Positions 8,428 through 17,400 of a DNA stretch of 27,893 nucleotides are shown here, piece by piece. Origin of the DNA: Scatomorpha sp036653715 (GTDB lineage Bacteria > Bacillota > Clostridia > Oscillospirales > Oscillospiraceae); NCBI GenBank assembly GCA_036653715.1, contig JAVVTL010000017.1, positions 1-27,893 on the forward strand. Reading direction: 5' to 3'. Position numbers and translations under genes: made by a program. The notes under the pieces are model-generated. The model saw only the letters and a program-made list of their open reading frames with translations. It made no database searches and was not told where the DNA came from. Positions within the stretch are counted from its first letter, which is position 1. Each line of letters starts with the position of its first letter.

Positions 8428-8913
8428 TCACATTCCCTCTATCAGCCGCACGACGACGACTCCCGCCTCAACATCGGTTGACATAATAAATTCGGGTATA
8501 ACGGGGATAAGGTGCTCCGTCTCGCCCTTGACGACATAGACGTTGGCGGCGGGCGCCTCATACACCTCGGTAAGGGTGCCTATTTCCGCGCCGGATTCGG
8601 TGACGACGCGCGCGCCGATTATGTCGCGCAGGAAGAATTCGCCCTTGGCAAGCTTGGCGTCCGCGCGGTCAAAAAAGAGGGTTTTGCCCTTGAGCCGCAT
8701 GGCGGCGTTCACGTCGTCCACGCCGCGAAGCTTCACGAGCAGCATCTCCTTGTGCTCGCGCGAGGATTCGACCTCGAGGGGCTTGCCGTCCATATAGAGC
8801 GTTTTGAAGCGCTTTAAAAATTCAGCCGAGTCGGTATATGGGCGGAGCTTCAGCTCGCCGATTATACCGTGGGTATTGATGATTTCCCCGGCCTCCAAAT
8901 ATTTTTCGGTCAT
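8428..8913 (-). CDS. rimM: ribosome maturation factor RimM
   Basis: A 161-residue RimM, the 30S assembly factor that binds ribosomal protein S19 and helps mature the 16S 3' domain (head). The N-terminal beta-barrel begins EAGEIINTHGIIGELKLRPYT, matching the family's conserved G-x-HG-[IV]-x-GE start. The second, PRC-barrel, domain starts near FFLRDIIGARVVTE and contains LIPVIPEFI. Length is normal. It follows khpA after a gap of about 106 bp holding two hairpins, and its ribosome-binding site (AGGATGG) is weaker and further away than those of its neighbours. It may therefore be expressed at a lower level than the upstream genes. Its TGA is immediately followed by the trmD ATG. Confidence 0.95.
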   Translation of the reverse strand: MTEKYLEAGEIINTHGIIGELKLRPYTDSAEFLKRFKTLYMDGKPLEVESSREHKEMLLVKLRGVDDVNAAMRLKGKTLFFDRADAKLAKGEFFLRDIIGARVVTESGAEIGTLTEVYEAPAANVYVVKGETEHLIPVIPEFIMSTDVEAGVVVVRLIEGM

Positions 8914-8985
8914 AAAATAATACCATCCTAATCTGCATCCGAGGGCGAAAACCGCCCTTTAAGGGTAAATACGGGTTAAAAGTTT

Positions 8986-9017
8986 GAAAACGGGCCGCGG
9001 CAAGGCGACCCGTTTTC
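8986..9017 (-). terminator. hairpin between khpA and rimM (possible attenuator)
   Basis: It begins two bases behind the khpA stop. In the minus-strand RNA, GAAAACGGGUCGC pairs over 13 bp with GCGGCCCGUUUUC (one G-U at the tenth pair), with a 6-base loop. The tail AAACUUUU is a poor U-tract, so partial termination or RNA processing is more likely than a full stop. A second small hairpin (GGGCG/CGCCC) lies at about 8942-8956. Confidence 0.45.
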
Positions 9018-9019
9018 TC

Positions 9020-9250
9020 TCAGTCAAGTATCTCGACTGAGATTCTTTTGCCATTTTTTTGGGCGACGGCCTTCATGAGGATGCGGATTTCCTTGACTAT
9101 CCTGCCCTGACGGCCGATGACCTTGCCCATATCGCCTTCGGCGACCCTGACCTCAAAGACGGTCTCGCTTTCGGCTTTGCGCTCTGTCACAGAGACCTCG
9201 TCGGGATTATCGACAAGACTCTGTACGATATAGGTCAAAAGTTCTTTCAT
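9020..9250 (-). CDS. khpA: KH-domain RNA-binding protein KhpA (YlqC)
   Basis: A 76-residue protein made of a single KH domain. The GxxG loop is seen as IGRQGR, in VIGRQGRIVKEI. KhpA forms a dimer with KhpB (Jag) in other Bacillota, binds RNA, and influences cell division and elongation. Its place directly after rpsP is the classic ylqC position. It starts with ATG behind an AAGGAG site, 11 bp downstream of the rpsP stop. The usual ylqD neighbour is absent. Length and order fit the family well. Confidence 0.94.
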   Translation of the reverse strand: MKELLTYIVQSLVDNPDEVSVTERKAESETVFEVRVAEGDMGKVIGRQGRIVKEIRILMKAVAQKNGKRISVEILD

Positions 9251-9261
9251 TGCACAGCTCC

Positions 9262-9516
9262 TTATGCTCCGGCTGCTTCGGCTGCTTCGGCCTTTTTAAG
9301 CAGGGCCCTGACGGTATCGGTGGGCTGAGCGCCGGTGCCGACCCAGTATTTGGCGCGCTCGGTGTTGACCTTCAGCTTGTCGGTCTCTGCCTGCGGGTCA
9401 TAGGTGCCTATCTCCTCGATGAAGCGCCCGTCACGCGGACTGCGGGAATCGGAGACGACGATCCTGTAAAAAGGATTCTTCTTTGCGCCCATTCTGCGAA
9501 GTCTGATCTTTACCAT
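9262..9516 (-). CDS. rpsP: 30S ribosomal protein S16
   Basis: An 84-residue S16, needed for 30S assembly where it binds the 5' domain of 16S rRNA. The N-terminus MVKIRLRRMGAKKNPFYRIV and the segment GRFIEEIGTYDP are diagnostic. The C-terminus ends in a short Ala/Glu-rich tail, common in this protein. The GGAGGTG ribosome-binding site before the ATG is the strongest of the operon, fitting a highly expressed ribosomal protein. A 59-bp gap separates it from ffh. Confidence 0.97.
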   Translation of the reverse strand: MVKIRLRRMGAKKNPFYRIVVSDSRSPRDGRFIEEIGTYDPQAETDKLKVNTERAKYWVGTGAQPTDTVRALLKKAEAAEAAGA

Positions 9517-9575
9517 GTATTTTCACCTCCATAGTTTAATTTGATATATACATCGCGCTTTGCGCGGTGCAAACT

Positions 9576-10946
9576 TTAAAAGCCCGGGAAGCCGCCCATG
9601 CCGCCCATACCGGGGATGCCGCCGCCCATTTTGGCGAGCTTTTTCATCTTTTTGCCGTTGCCCGAGAATTGCTTCATCATGGTGAGCATCATGTCGTATT
9701 GCTTGAGCAGACGGTTTACGTCCACAACGGCGGTGCCGCTGCCGGCGGCGATGCGCTTTTTTCGGGAGTTGCCGAGGATTCCGGGATTTTCCCGCTCCTT
9801 GACGGTCATACTGAGGATGATTGCCTCTGTTCTCGCCATGGCTTTTTCGTCCATCTTGGCGCCCTTGAGCGCCTTGGCGTCCATGCCGGGTATCATGCCG
9901 GCTATATCCTCGAGCGAGCCCATGCTCTTGAGCTGGGTCATTTGGTCGTAGTAGTCGGTGAGGGTGAATTTGTTCTGGCGGAGCCTGTCCGCCATTTCTA
10001 CGGCTTTTTTCTCGTCGACTGCCTGCTCGGCCTTTTCGATGAGGGTGAGCACGTCGCCCATGCCGAGGATGCGCCCCGCCATGCGGTCGGGGTGGAAGGG
10101 TTCAAGCTCTGTGAGCTTCTCGCCCACTCCGGCGAATTTGATGGGCTTGCCCGTGACTGCCGTGACAGAGAGGGCCGCGCCGCCTCTTGCGTCGCCGTCA
10201 AGCTTCGTGAGCATTACGCCGGTAATATCGAGAGCCGCGTCGAAGGCGGTGGCGGCGTTAACCGCGTCCTGCCCCGTCATGGCGTCTACAACAAGGAGTA
10301 TCTCGGCAGGCTCGGTTGCCGCCTTGATGTTTTTCAGCTCGTCCATCAGTTCTTCGTCGATGTGGAGCCTGCCGGCTGTATCGAGGAACACGAGGTCGTT
10401 GCCGAATTTCTTTGCGTGTGCGATTGCGGCCTTGGCAATCTCGACGGGATTTGCGGTGCCCATCTCGAAGACGGGGATGCCAAGCTTCTCGCCGACGGTT
10501 TTGAGCTGGTCGATGGCGGCGGGACGGTAGATGTCGCAGGCGACGAGCAGAGGGCGCTTGCCCTGTTTTTTCATGTAGGCGGCAAGCTTTGCGCCGTTGG
10601 TGGTTTTGCCCGCGCCCTGAAGTCCCACGAGCATACAGACGCTCGGAGATTTTGAGGAGATGTTGAGTTTTTTGTTTTCGCTGCCCATGAGGGCGCGCAG
10701 CTCGTCGTTGACGATTTTGATGACCGTCTGAGCGGGGGTGAGGCTGTCCAGCACATCGGCTCCGCAGGCGCGCTCGGTGACTTTTTTTACGAAGTCCTTG
10801 ACGACCTTGTAGCTCACGTCGGCCTCGAGCAAGGCAAGGCGCACCTCGCGCATAGCCTCGTTTATGTCAAGCTCCGTCAGTCGGCCCTTGCCGCGAAGGC
10901 GCTTGAACGCCGTATTTAATTTGTCGGAAAGACTCTCGAATGCCAT
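9576..10946 (-). CDS. ffh: signal recognition particle protein Ffh
   Basis: The 456-residue SRP54 homologue, which binds 4.5S/scRNA and signal sequences on ribosomes and delivers them to FtsY and the translocon. The N domain (residues 1-90) carries ALLEADVSYKVV. The GTPase domain has the P-loop GLQGAGKTT near 107, DTAGR near 187 and TKLDGD near 245. The M domain follows (PGILGNSRKKRIAAGSG is the RNA-binding helix region), and the protein ends in a Met/Gly-rich tail (GGGIPGMGGMGGFPGF). It starts one base after the ylxM stop, and its GGAGG site lies inside the last ylxM codons, so translation is probably coupled. The ftsY gene is not in this window. Confidence 0.98.
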   Translation of the reverse strand: MAFESLSDKLNTAFKRLRGKGRLTELDINEAMREVRLALLEADVSYKVVKDFVKKVTERACGADVLDSLTPAQTVIKIVNDELRALMGSENKKLNISSKSPSVCMLVGLQGAGKTTNGAKLAAYMKKQGKRPLLVACDIYRPAAIDQLKTVGEKLGIPVFEMGTANPVEIAKAAIAHAKKFGNDLVFLDTAGRLHIDEELMDELKNIKAATEPAEILLVVDAMTGQDAVNAATAFDAALDITGVMLTKLDGDARGGAALSVTAVTGKPIKFAGVGEKLTELEPFHPDRMAGRILGMGDVLTLIEKAEQAVDEKKAVEMADRLRQNKFTLTDYYDQMTQLKSMGSLEDIAGMIPGMDAKALKGAKMDEKAMARTEAIILSMTVKERENPGILGNSRKKRIAAGSGTAVVDVNRLLKQYDMMLTMMKQFSGNGKKMKKLAKMGGGIPGMGGMGGFPGF

Positions 10947-10947
10947 G

Positions 10948-11298
10948 TCATTCCTCCAACGCTTTCATTCTTGTAAATATCCGCTCGGCGAGCAATTTTG
11001 TTTCGCCCTCGGTGGTGCGGCAGAGCTCGCGGAGGTCTTCGGCCATGGCGTCCAGCAGGTCGCGTCTGACGGCGAAGCGCGCCACAAGTCCGGTTTTTCG
11101 CTCGGTTTCCGCAAGTATTTCCTCAGCACGGTGGATTACGACCCAGACGCCCTGGCGGGAAATTCCCTCCTGCTCGGCAATCTCGGTGAGGGTGAGGTCG
11201 TCGTTGTAGCGGAGGTCGCAGTATTGGCGCTGCTTTTCGGTGAGCAGCTCGCCGTAAAAATCAAACAGCATCGTGCGGTAAACGGCTTCGTCCTGCAC
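10948..11298 (-). CDS. ylxM: YlxM family helix-turn-helix protein
   Basis: A 116-residue member of the YlxM/p13 family. Residues about 5-60 resemble sigma-factor region 4 and form a helix-turn-helix: LTEKQRQYCDLRYNDDLTLT, then EIAEQEGISRQGVWVVIHRA. YlxM is encoded before ffh across Bacillota and has been linked to SRP function in streptococci; DNA binding is not proven. Start: GTG with GGAGG 8 bases upstream, directly downstream of a near-perfect promoter. As the first gene of the operon it may set expression of the rest. Confidence 0.93.
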   Translation of the reverse strand: MQDEAVYRTMLFDFYGELLTEKQRQYCDLRYNDDLTLTEIAEQEGISRQGVWVVIHRAEEILAETERKTGLVARFAVRRDLLDAMAEDLRELCRTTEGETKLLAERIFTRMKALEE

Positions 11299-11351
11299 GG
11301 AACTCGCCTCCTTCGATGGGTTGTAAACCTTATCTCTTTACAGCCTTGCAG

Positions 11352-11380
11352 ATTATACCCTACGCAAAATACATTGTCAA
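11352..11380 (-). promoter_or_regulatory. consensus sigma-A promoter of the ylxM-rsmA operon
   Basis: On the minus strand a perfect TTGACA (-35) and a perfect TATAAT (-10) are separated by exactly 17 bases. The predicted start lies about 45 bp before the ylxM GTG. Its -35 box overlaps a candidate -35 box of the divergent glucan synthase gene. Confidence 0.85.
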
Positions 11381-11402
11381 GTCTTTTTGTTTACAGTATA
11401 TC
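11374..11402 (+). promoter_or_regulatory. candidate promoter of the glucan synthase gene
   Basis: TTGTCA (five of six matches) and TATATC (four of six) are spaced by 17 bases, facing away from the ylxM promoter. It is the only reasonable plus-strand promoter before the giant gene, but the -10 box is weak. Confidence 0.35.
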
Positions 11403-11456
11403 CGCTATTCAAGCGGGCAAATTAACTTTTATCATTATTGACATCGGAGGCGCTTT

Positions 11457-14400
11457 ATGACAGATTCCGAAAGCGGATTTTATATAGAGTCGGAAAAGCT
11501 CCCGACCTTTGGCGAGAGCACGGCAAGAAGGCTGAAAATTTCCGGAGCCGCGCCCGCAAAGCGACTTCTGCGCGAGCTGCACGACGCGCTTGCCGCGCTG
11601 CGGCGCATCCGCGAGACGCTTGAGCGCGGCGGAAATTCGGAGGCCGAGACCTCCGAGGCGGCGCACTGGCTTTTGGATAACGGCTACCTCGCCGAGCGCG
11701 AGGGGCTGAGCGCCGCCCTTGACCTGCGCGCCTCCGCCGCGCTCAGAGCCGTCGGGGACTCGCTGCTCATCTCCGAGGCCTGCGGTGCCCTCGTCCGCTC
11801 CGGCGCGGGCGAGGTGACGGAGGAACGCTGTGAGGCGTTTCTTGCCGGCTTCCAGCGCGTTGCGCCGCTCTCGCGGGCGGAGCTTGCGCTCCTTGCCGCC
11901 TGCCTGCGCTGTGCGCTCGTCATTGAGCTTGCCGCCGTCTGCCGCGAGCTGCCCGGCGACGCCTCGCGCGTCGCGCACATCTTCACCTCGCTGCGCCTGC
12001 TCGCGACGCTTGACCTCTCGGCGCTTCTTGACCGCGTTGACCTCACGGAGCAAATACTGCGGCGCGACCCCGCCGGCGTCTATCCGCTCATGGACGAGCG
12101 CAGCCGCGACATGTACCGCCGCCGCGTTACAAAGCTCGCGGAGCGCGCGGGCGTCGGCGAGCAAAAGCTTGCCGCAAGGCTCATTGCCGATGCCGAAAGC
12201 GCGGAGGGCGACGCGCGGCATGTCGGCTATCACCTCTTTATAAAGCCGCTCGGCAGGGAGAAAAGCGAGCGCGGCGGCGGGGGCTACATCGCGCTTCTGC
12301 TGCTGCCCACGCTTTTCATCTCCCTGCTGCTTGGCTTCGCCACGGACAGTCTGCTTGCGGCTTTTTTGCTGCTGCTGCCCGTCTCCGAGCTTGTCAAGAG
12401 CCTTGTGGACCTCATCGTGCTCAAGAGCGTCCCGCCGCGCATTCTGCCGCGCATGGAGCTTGCGGAGGGCGTGCCGCCCGAGGGGCGCTGCGTCTGCGTC
12501 GTTTCCTCCCTGCTCACCTCGCCCGAGGGCGGCGCGGCGCTCGCGCGAAGGCTTGAGGAATTTCACCTCGCCAGCCGCGACTGCGGCAAAAACCTCGTTT
12601 TCGGCATCCTCGGCGACCTGCCGGAGGCCGAGACGGAGACGCTGCCCTCCGACGCGCCCGCGCTCCGTGCCGCCGCCGAGGCCGTCGGGACGCTGAACAA
12701 AAAATACGGCGGCGGCTTCTACCTCTTTTGCCGTCGCCGCAGCTTCGATGCCAAAAATGCGCGCTGGGCAGGCTCCGAGCGCAAGCGCGGCGCGGTGCTG
12801 GCCCTCGCTCGGCTCCTGCACGGCGAGGAGAGCGAGCTGACCGTCCTCTGCGGCGACGCCTCGCTGCTCGCGGGAGGGAGCTATATTCTCACCCTCGACG
12901 CGGACACGCGCCTCGCGCCAGGCGCGGCAAAGGAACTTATCGGCGCCATGCTCCATCCGCTGAACCGTCCCGTCGTGGACAGACGCCGCCGCGTTGTGAC
13001 ACGCGGTCACGGCATAATTCAGCCCCGCATCGGCGTCGAGCTTGCGAGCGCGGAAAAGAGCGATTTTGCCCGCATATTCGCCGGGCAGGGCGGCTCCGAC
13101 CCCTACGGCTCCTCCTGCGGCGAGGTATATATGGACCTATTCGGGCGCGGCGGCTTTGCCGGCAAGGGCATAATCGACGCCGCCGCGCTTTTGGCCTGCA
13201 CCGATTGGCTGCCCTGCGGCCTCATCCTGTCTCACGACGCCGTGGAGGGCGCCCTGCTTCGCGGCGGCTGTATGAGCGACACGGAGCTTTGCGACGGCTT
13301 TCCCGCCTCGCCGCTCGCCTATTGGCGCAGGCTTCAGCGCTGGACGCGCGGCGATTGGCAGAACATATCCTTTCTGTTCAAACGCGGGCGCGAGCTTTCG
13401 GACACAGACCGCTGGAAGCTGCTTGACAGCCTGCGCCGCAGTCTCCTGCCGCCCATGAGCTTTATTGCCATATTGGCGGGCTTTTTCTCGCCCGAATCCG
13501 GCCTTGCCGTCGCCGCCGCGGTGGCTCTGCTCTCACTCTGCACAAACCTTGCCCTCTCCCTCGGCGAGAGCGTCGCCTCCGGCGGGCGGAGACTGCGCCT
13601 CTACAGCGCCGTGCCGCGCGGCTTTGCCGCCGCCCTTATCCGCACCGCCCTGCGGCTGATTTTGCTGCCCTGCGAGGCTTGGGTATGCGGCTCCGCAATC
13701 GTCACCGCGCTCTGGCGCATGGGCGTCAGCCGAAAAAATCTGCTCGCATGGCAGACCTCCGCGCAGTCCGAGGCGGCGGCGCGGGGCGGCGCGCTTGCCC
13801 ATTACTCCGCCATGTGGCTCTGCCCCGCCGCGGGACTTGCCGCGCTGCTGTTTGCGCCCGCGATAATCGGCCGCGCCGCCGGCGTCATATGGCTTTTCGC
13901 GCCGCTCTGCGCCATGGCGCTGGGAAAGGAGCGCAAGCCCGAGCGCCCTCTGCCGGAGGATGAGCGCGAATATCTGCTCGCCCGCGCCGCCGAGATTTGG
14001 CGATATTTCGAGACCTTTTGCCGCCCTGCGGACAATTTTCTCCCGCCCGACAACTGGCAGGAGCAGCCGCCCGTCGGCGCGGCGCATCGCACCTCGCCCA
14101 CAAATATCGGCTTTGCCCTCGTCTCCGCGCTCGCGGCGCTCGACCTCTCGCTCTGCGAAAGAGACGCGGCGCTTGCGCTCATAGCAAGGCTGCTTGACGC
14201 CATCGAGCGCCTGCCCAAGTGGAAGGGACACCTTTATAATTGGTACGACACGCAAAAGCTCCAAAGCCTCGAGCCGACATATGTCTCCACCGTGGACAGC
14301 GGCAACCTTGCCGCCTCGCTCATTGCCCTGCGCGAGGGGCTTGCGGAATACGGCGAAGCAGAGCTGTCCGCGCGGGCCGGGGCGCTCTTTGCCGCCATGG

Positions 14401-17400
14401 ATTTCGCGCCGCTCTACGACCCCACGCGCCGTCTTTTCCGAATCGGCTACGACATCTCCGCCGGCGCGTTCTCAAACGGCTGGTATGACCTCATGTCCAG
14501 TGAGGCGCGGCTTACGGGCTATATCGCCGTCGCAAAGGGCGACGCGCCGCGCCGACACTGGCGGCAATTGAGCCGCGCACTCGTCTCCAAGGACGGCTTC
14601 CGCGGCATGGCGAGCTGGACGGGCACGATGTTTGAATATCTCATGCCCGAGCTCTTTCTGCCCCTGCGCCGCGACTCCCTGCTTTGGGAGAGCGCAAAAT
14701 TCTGCATGTTCGTCCAGCGCGGACGCCCGCCCAAGGGTCTGCCCTGGGGCATATCCGAGAGCGCCTTCTATTCGCTCGACCCCTCGCTCGCCTACCGCTA
14801 CAAGGCGCACGGCTGCGCCGCCCTCGCCCTCAAGCGCGGCATGGACGACGAGCTTGTCATCTCACCCTACAGCAGCTTTCTTGCCCTCGCCGTGGAGCCG
14901 CGCCGCGCCGTCGCGAACCTCAAAAGCCTTGAAAAGCTCGGCGCTCTCGGCTGCTACGGCTTTTGGGAGGCGATTGACTTCACCCCCTCCCGCTGCGGCT
15001 CGGACGGCGGCGAGACTGTGCGCTGCGTCATGTCCCACCACCTTGGGATGAGCCTTGTCGCCATCGACAACTGCCTGAAGGACGGCGCAATGCGCACACG
15101 CTTCATGCGCGACCCCGCCATGTCCGCCCACCGCGGACTGCTTGAGGAAAAAACGCCCATCGGCGCTGTCGTTCTGCGCAGACGCGGCGCGGAGCCGCCC
15201 GACAAGCCCCTGCGCGTCGCCGCCGAGGGCTGGGAGCGGCGCGGCGAGGGCGTCGATTTTGAGCGCCCCGAATGCTGCCTGCTCTCCAACGGAGTGTATA
15301 ATGTTATGTTAACCGAGTCCGGTCTGTCCTCCGCCTCCGCCGGCGGCGTGGGCGTATATGCGGGGCCGCATTCGGCGCTCACGGGGCCGCTTGGGCTTGA
15401 GCTGTATCTTGAGACTGCCGTCGGGCAAATTCCGCTGCTCCCTCGGCGCGGGATGGAGGAACGGCGCTTTTCATGGGCATTTTCGGGCGGAAGCGCCCTG
15501 TTTGAAAGCTCCGGCGGGGGCGTCTCCGCGCGGGTGGTCGCCGCCGTCTCCGCTCGCGACTGCGGCGAAACGCGCCTTATCGAGCTTTCCGCCGCCGAGC
15601 TTTCCGAGGGCACTCTCTGCCTTGACTTCACACCCACGCTGTCGCGGCATTCGGATTATGTTAACCATCCCGCCTTTTGGCGGCTCGGGCTTTTTGCCAA
15701 GGCGCGCGCGGGGGCGCTGCTGCTGCGCCGTCTCCCTCGGGGGGACAATGCGGGCGCTTGGCTTTGTCTCGCCGCCGATAAGCCCATGGATTTTTCCGCG
15801 AACGCGGACGGCGAGCCTCTTGGCTGGCTCTCTTATCCGATTATACGCACCAAAATTGCCGTGAGCTTCCCCTCGGCTCTGCGGCTTGCCATCGCCTTTG
15901 GCGGCGAGGAGGACGACGCCTATGCCGCCGCACAGCGGATTTTGGCGCTCGTCCCCGCCGACTTTGCCGACCTCGGCTCGGCAGGCGCGGCACAGCTGCG
16001 CATGTCGCCGCATGACAGCGCGGAGGCTATGGCGATGGCGTCCGCCCTTGTGTTCCCGCGCCCGAGCGGAGCTGTGACGGAGGGGCGCGACGCGCTTTGG
16101 CGCTTCGGCATATCGGGCGACCTGCCCATTATCTGCTCGGAGCTGACCTGCGGCGACAGGCTCCCCGCCGCCGCCGAGCTGCTGCGCCGTCACGCGCTTC
16201 TGACGCTCTGCGGCCTCAAGTCCGACCTCGTCTTTCTCTCTGCCGAGGGGGGCGATTATCGCCGCCACCTCTCCCGCTCGGTGAGCGACGCGCTGACCTC
16301 GCTCGGGCTCGATTCGCACATCGGCGCACCCGGCGGCGTGCATATTGCCGACGCGACGACGGGCGGCGAGGCAGTCTCCCGCTGTGCCGCGCTGAACCTC
16401 CGCCTCGGCGAGCCGAATGAGCCGAGGCCCCGCCGCGACGGCGAACGCATTGCCCCCCGTCCCGCCCCGAGACAGGGCGGCGACGTGGAATACAAGTGGC
16501 TTGACGACGACAGCTTTGAGTTTTATGTAAACCAATTTCTGCCCCGACGGGCTTGGAGCGTTGTCCTCGCGAACGACAGCCTCGGCTTCATCGCCTCGGA
16601 CGCCGGCACGGGCAACATGTGGTATCGGAACGCGCGCGAGTGCAGGCTCAGCCCATGGCTCTGCGACCCGCTCGCCGCCTCCGGGCCGGAGACTCTTGAA
16701 GTCTCTGTAAACGGCGTAAGGACAAGCCTTTTTGCCGCCGAGGACGGCATCCCCTGCCGCGTCACCTTTGGCCTCGGCTGGGCGGAATGGGAAAAGGAGT
16801 TCCCCTCCGGCAGCGTCCGCGTCACCGCCTTTGTCCCGCCCGACACCGCCGCGCGTGTCCTGCTCATTGAGGGCGCGGGCGCTGAAATTTTCTGGAAAAC
16901 CGACCTCTGTCTCTGCGGCGAACAGCGCGACGCGGGCTTTGTTGTTACTGATTATGTTAACCAAACTCTGAGCGCCCGCAGCTCGCGCTCGCCATGGCCC
17001 GATGTGGAATTTACGGCGCTTTTTTCCGCCGCGCCGACGGGTATCACCTGCGATTTGGGCGCTTGGCTGACGGGGCGGCTCGACGGTGCCGTCGGCGCGG
17101 GGCTGCTGCCCTGCTTCGGCGTCGTTCTCCCGCAGGAAAAGGCGCAGGTCATCGTCTGCGGCTGTGCGGAAAGCCCCGCGCTTCGCGCCCTTGCCGAGCC
17201 GGAGGCCGCCCGTGCCGCGCTTGAGGATACAAAAAATTACTGGCGCGGCATCGCGGGACGTCTGCGCGTCACAACGCCCGACGAGGCGCTCAACCGCTAT
17301 CTGAACGGCTGGGCGGTTTATCAGACCGTCGCCTGTCGGCTCATGGGGCGCTCCTCGCTCTACCAGAGCGGCGGCGCCTACGGCTTCCGCGACCAGCTGC

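Noticed and set aside
9552..9570. Small inverted repeat between ffh and rpsP (GCGC-rich) as a terminator
   Set aside because: The stem is only about five base pairs with a three-base loop and no U-run; too weak to support.
11409..13010. A 533-codon open frame on the minus strand over the start of the glucan synthase gene
   Set aside because: Highly charged, repetitive composition and complete overlap with a well-supported gene; it would also run through the divergent promoters.
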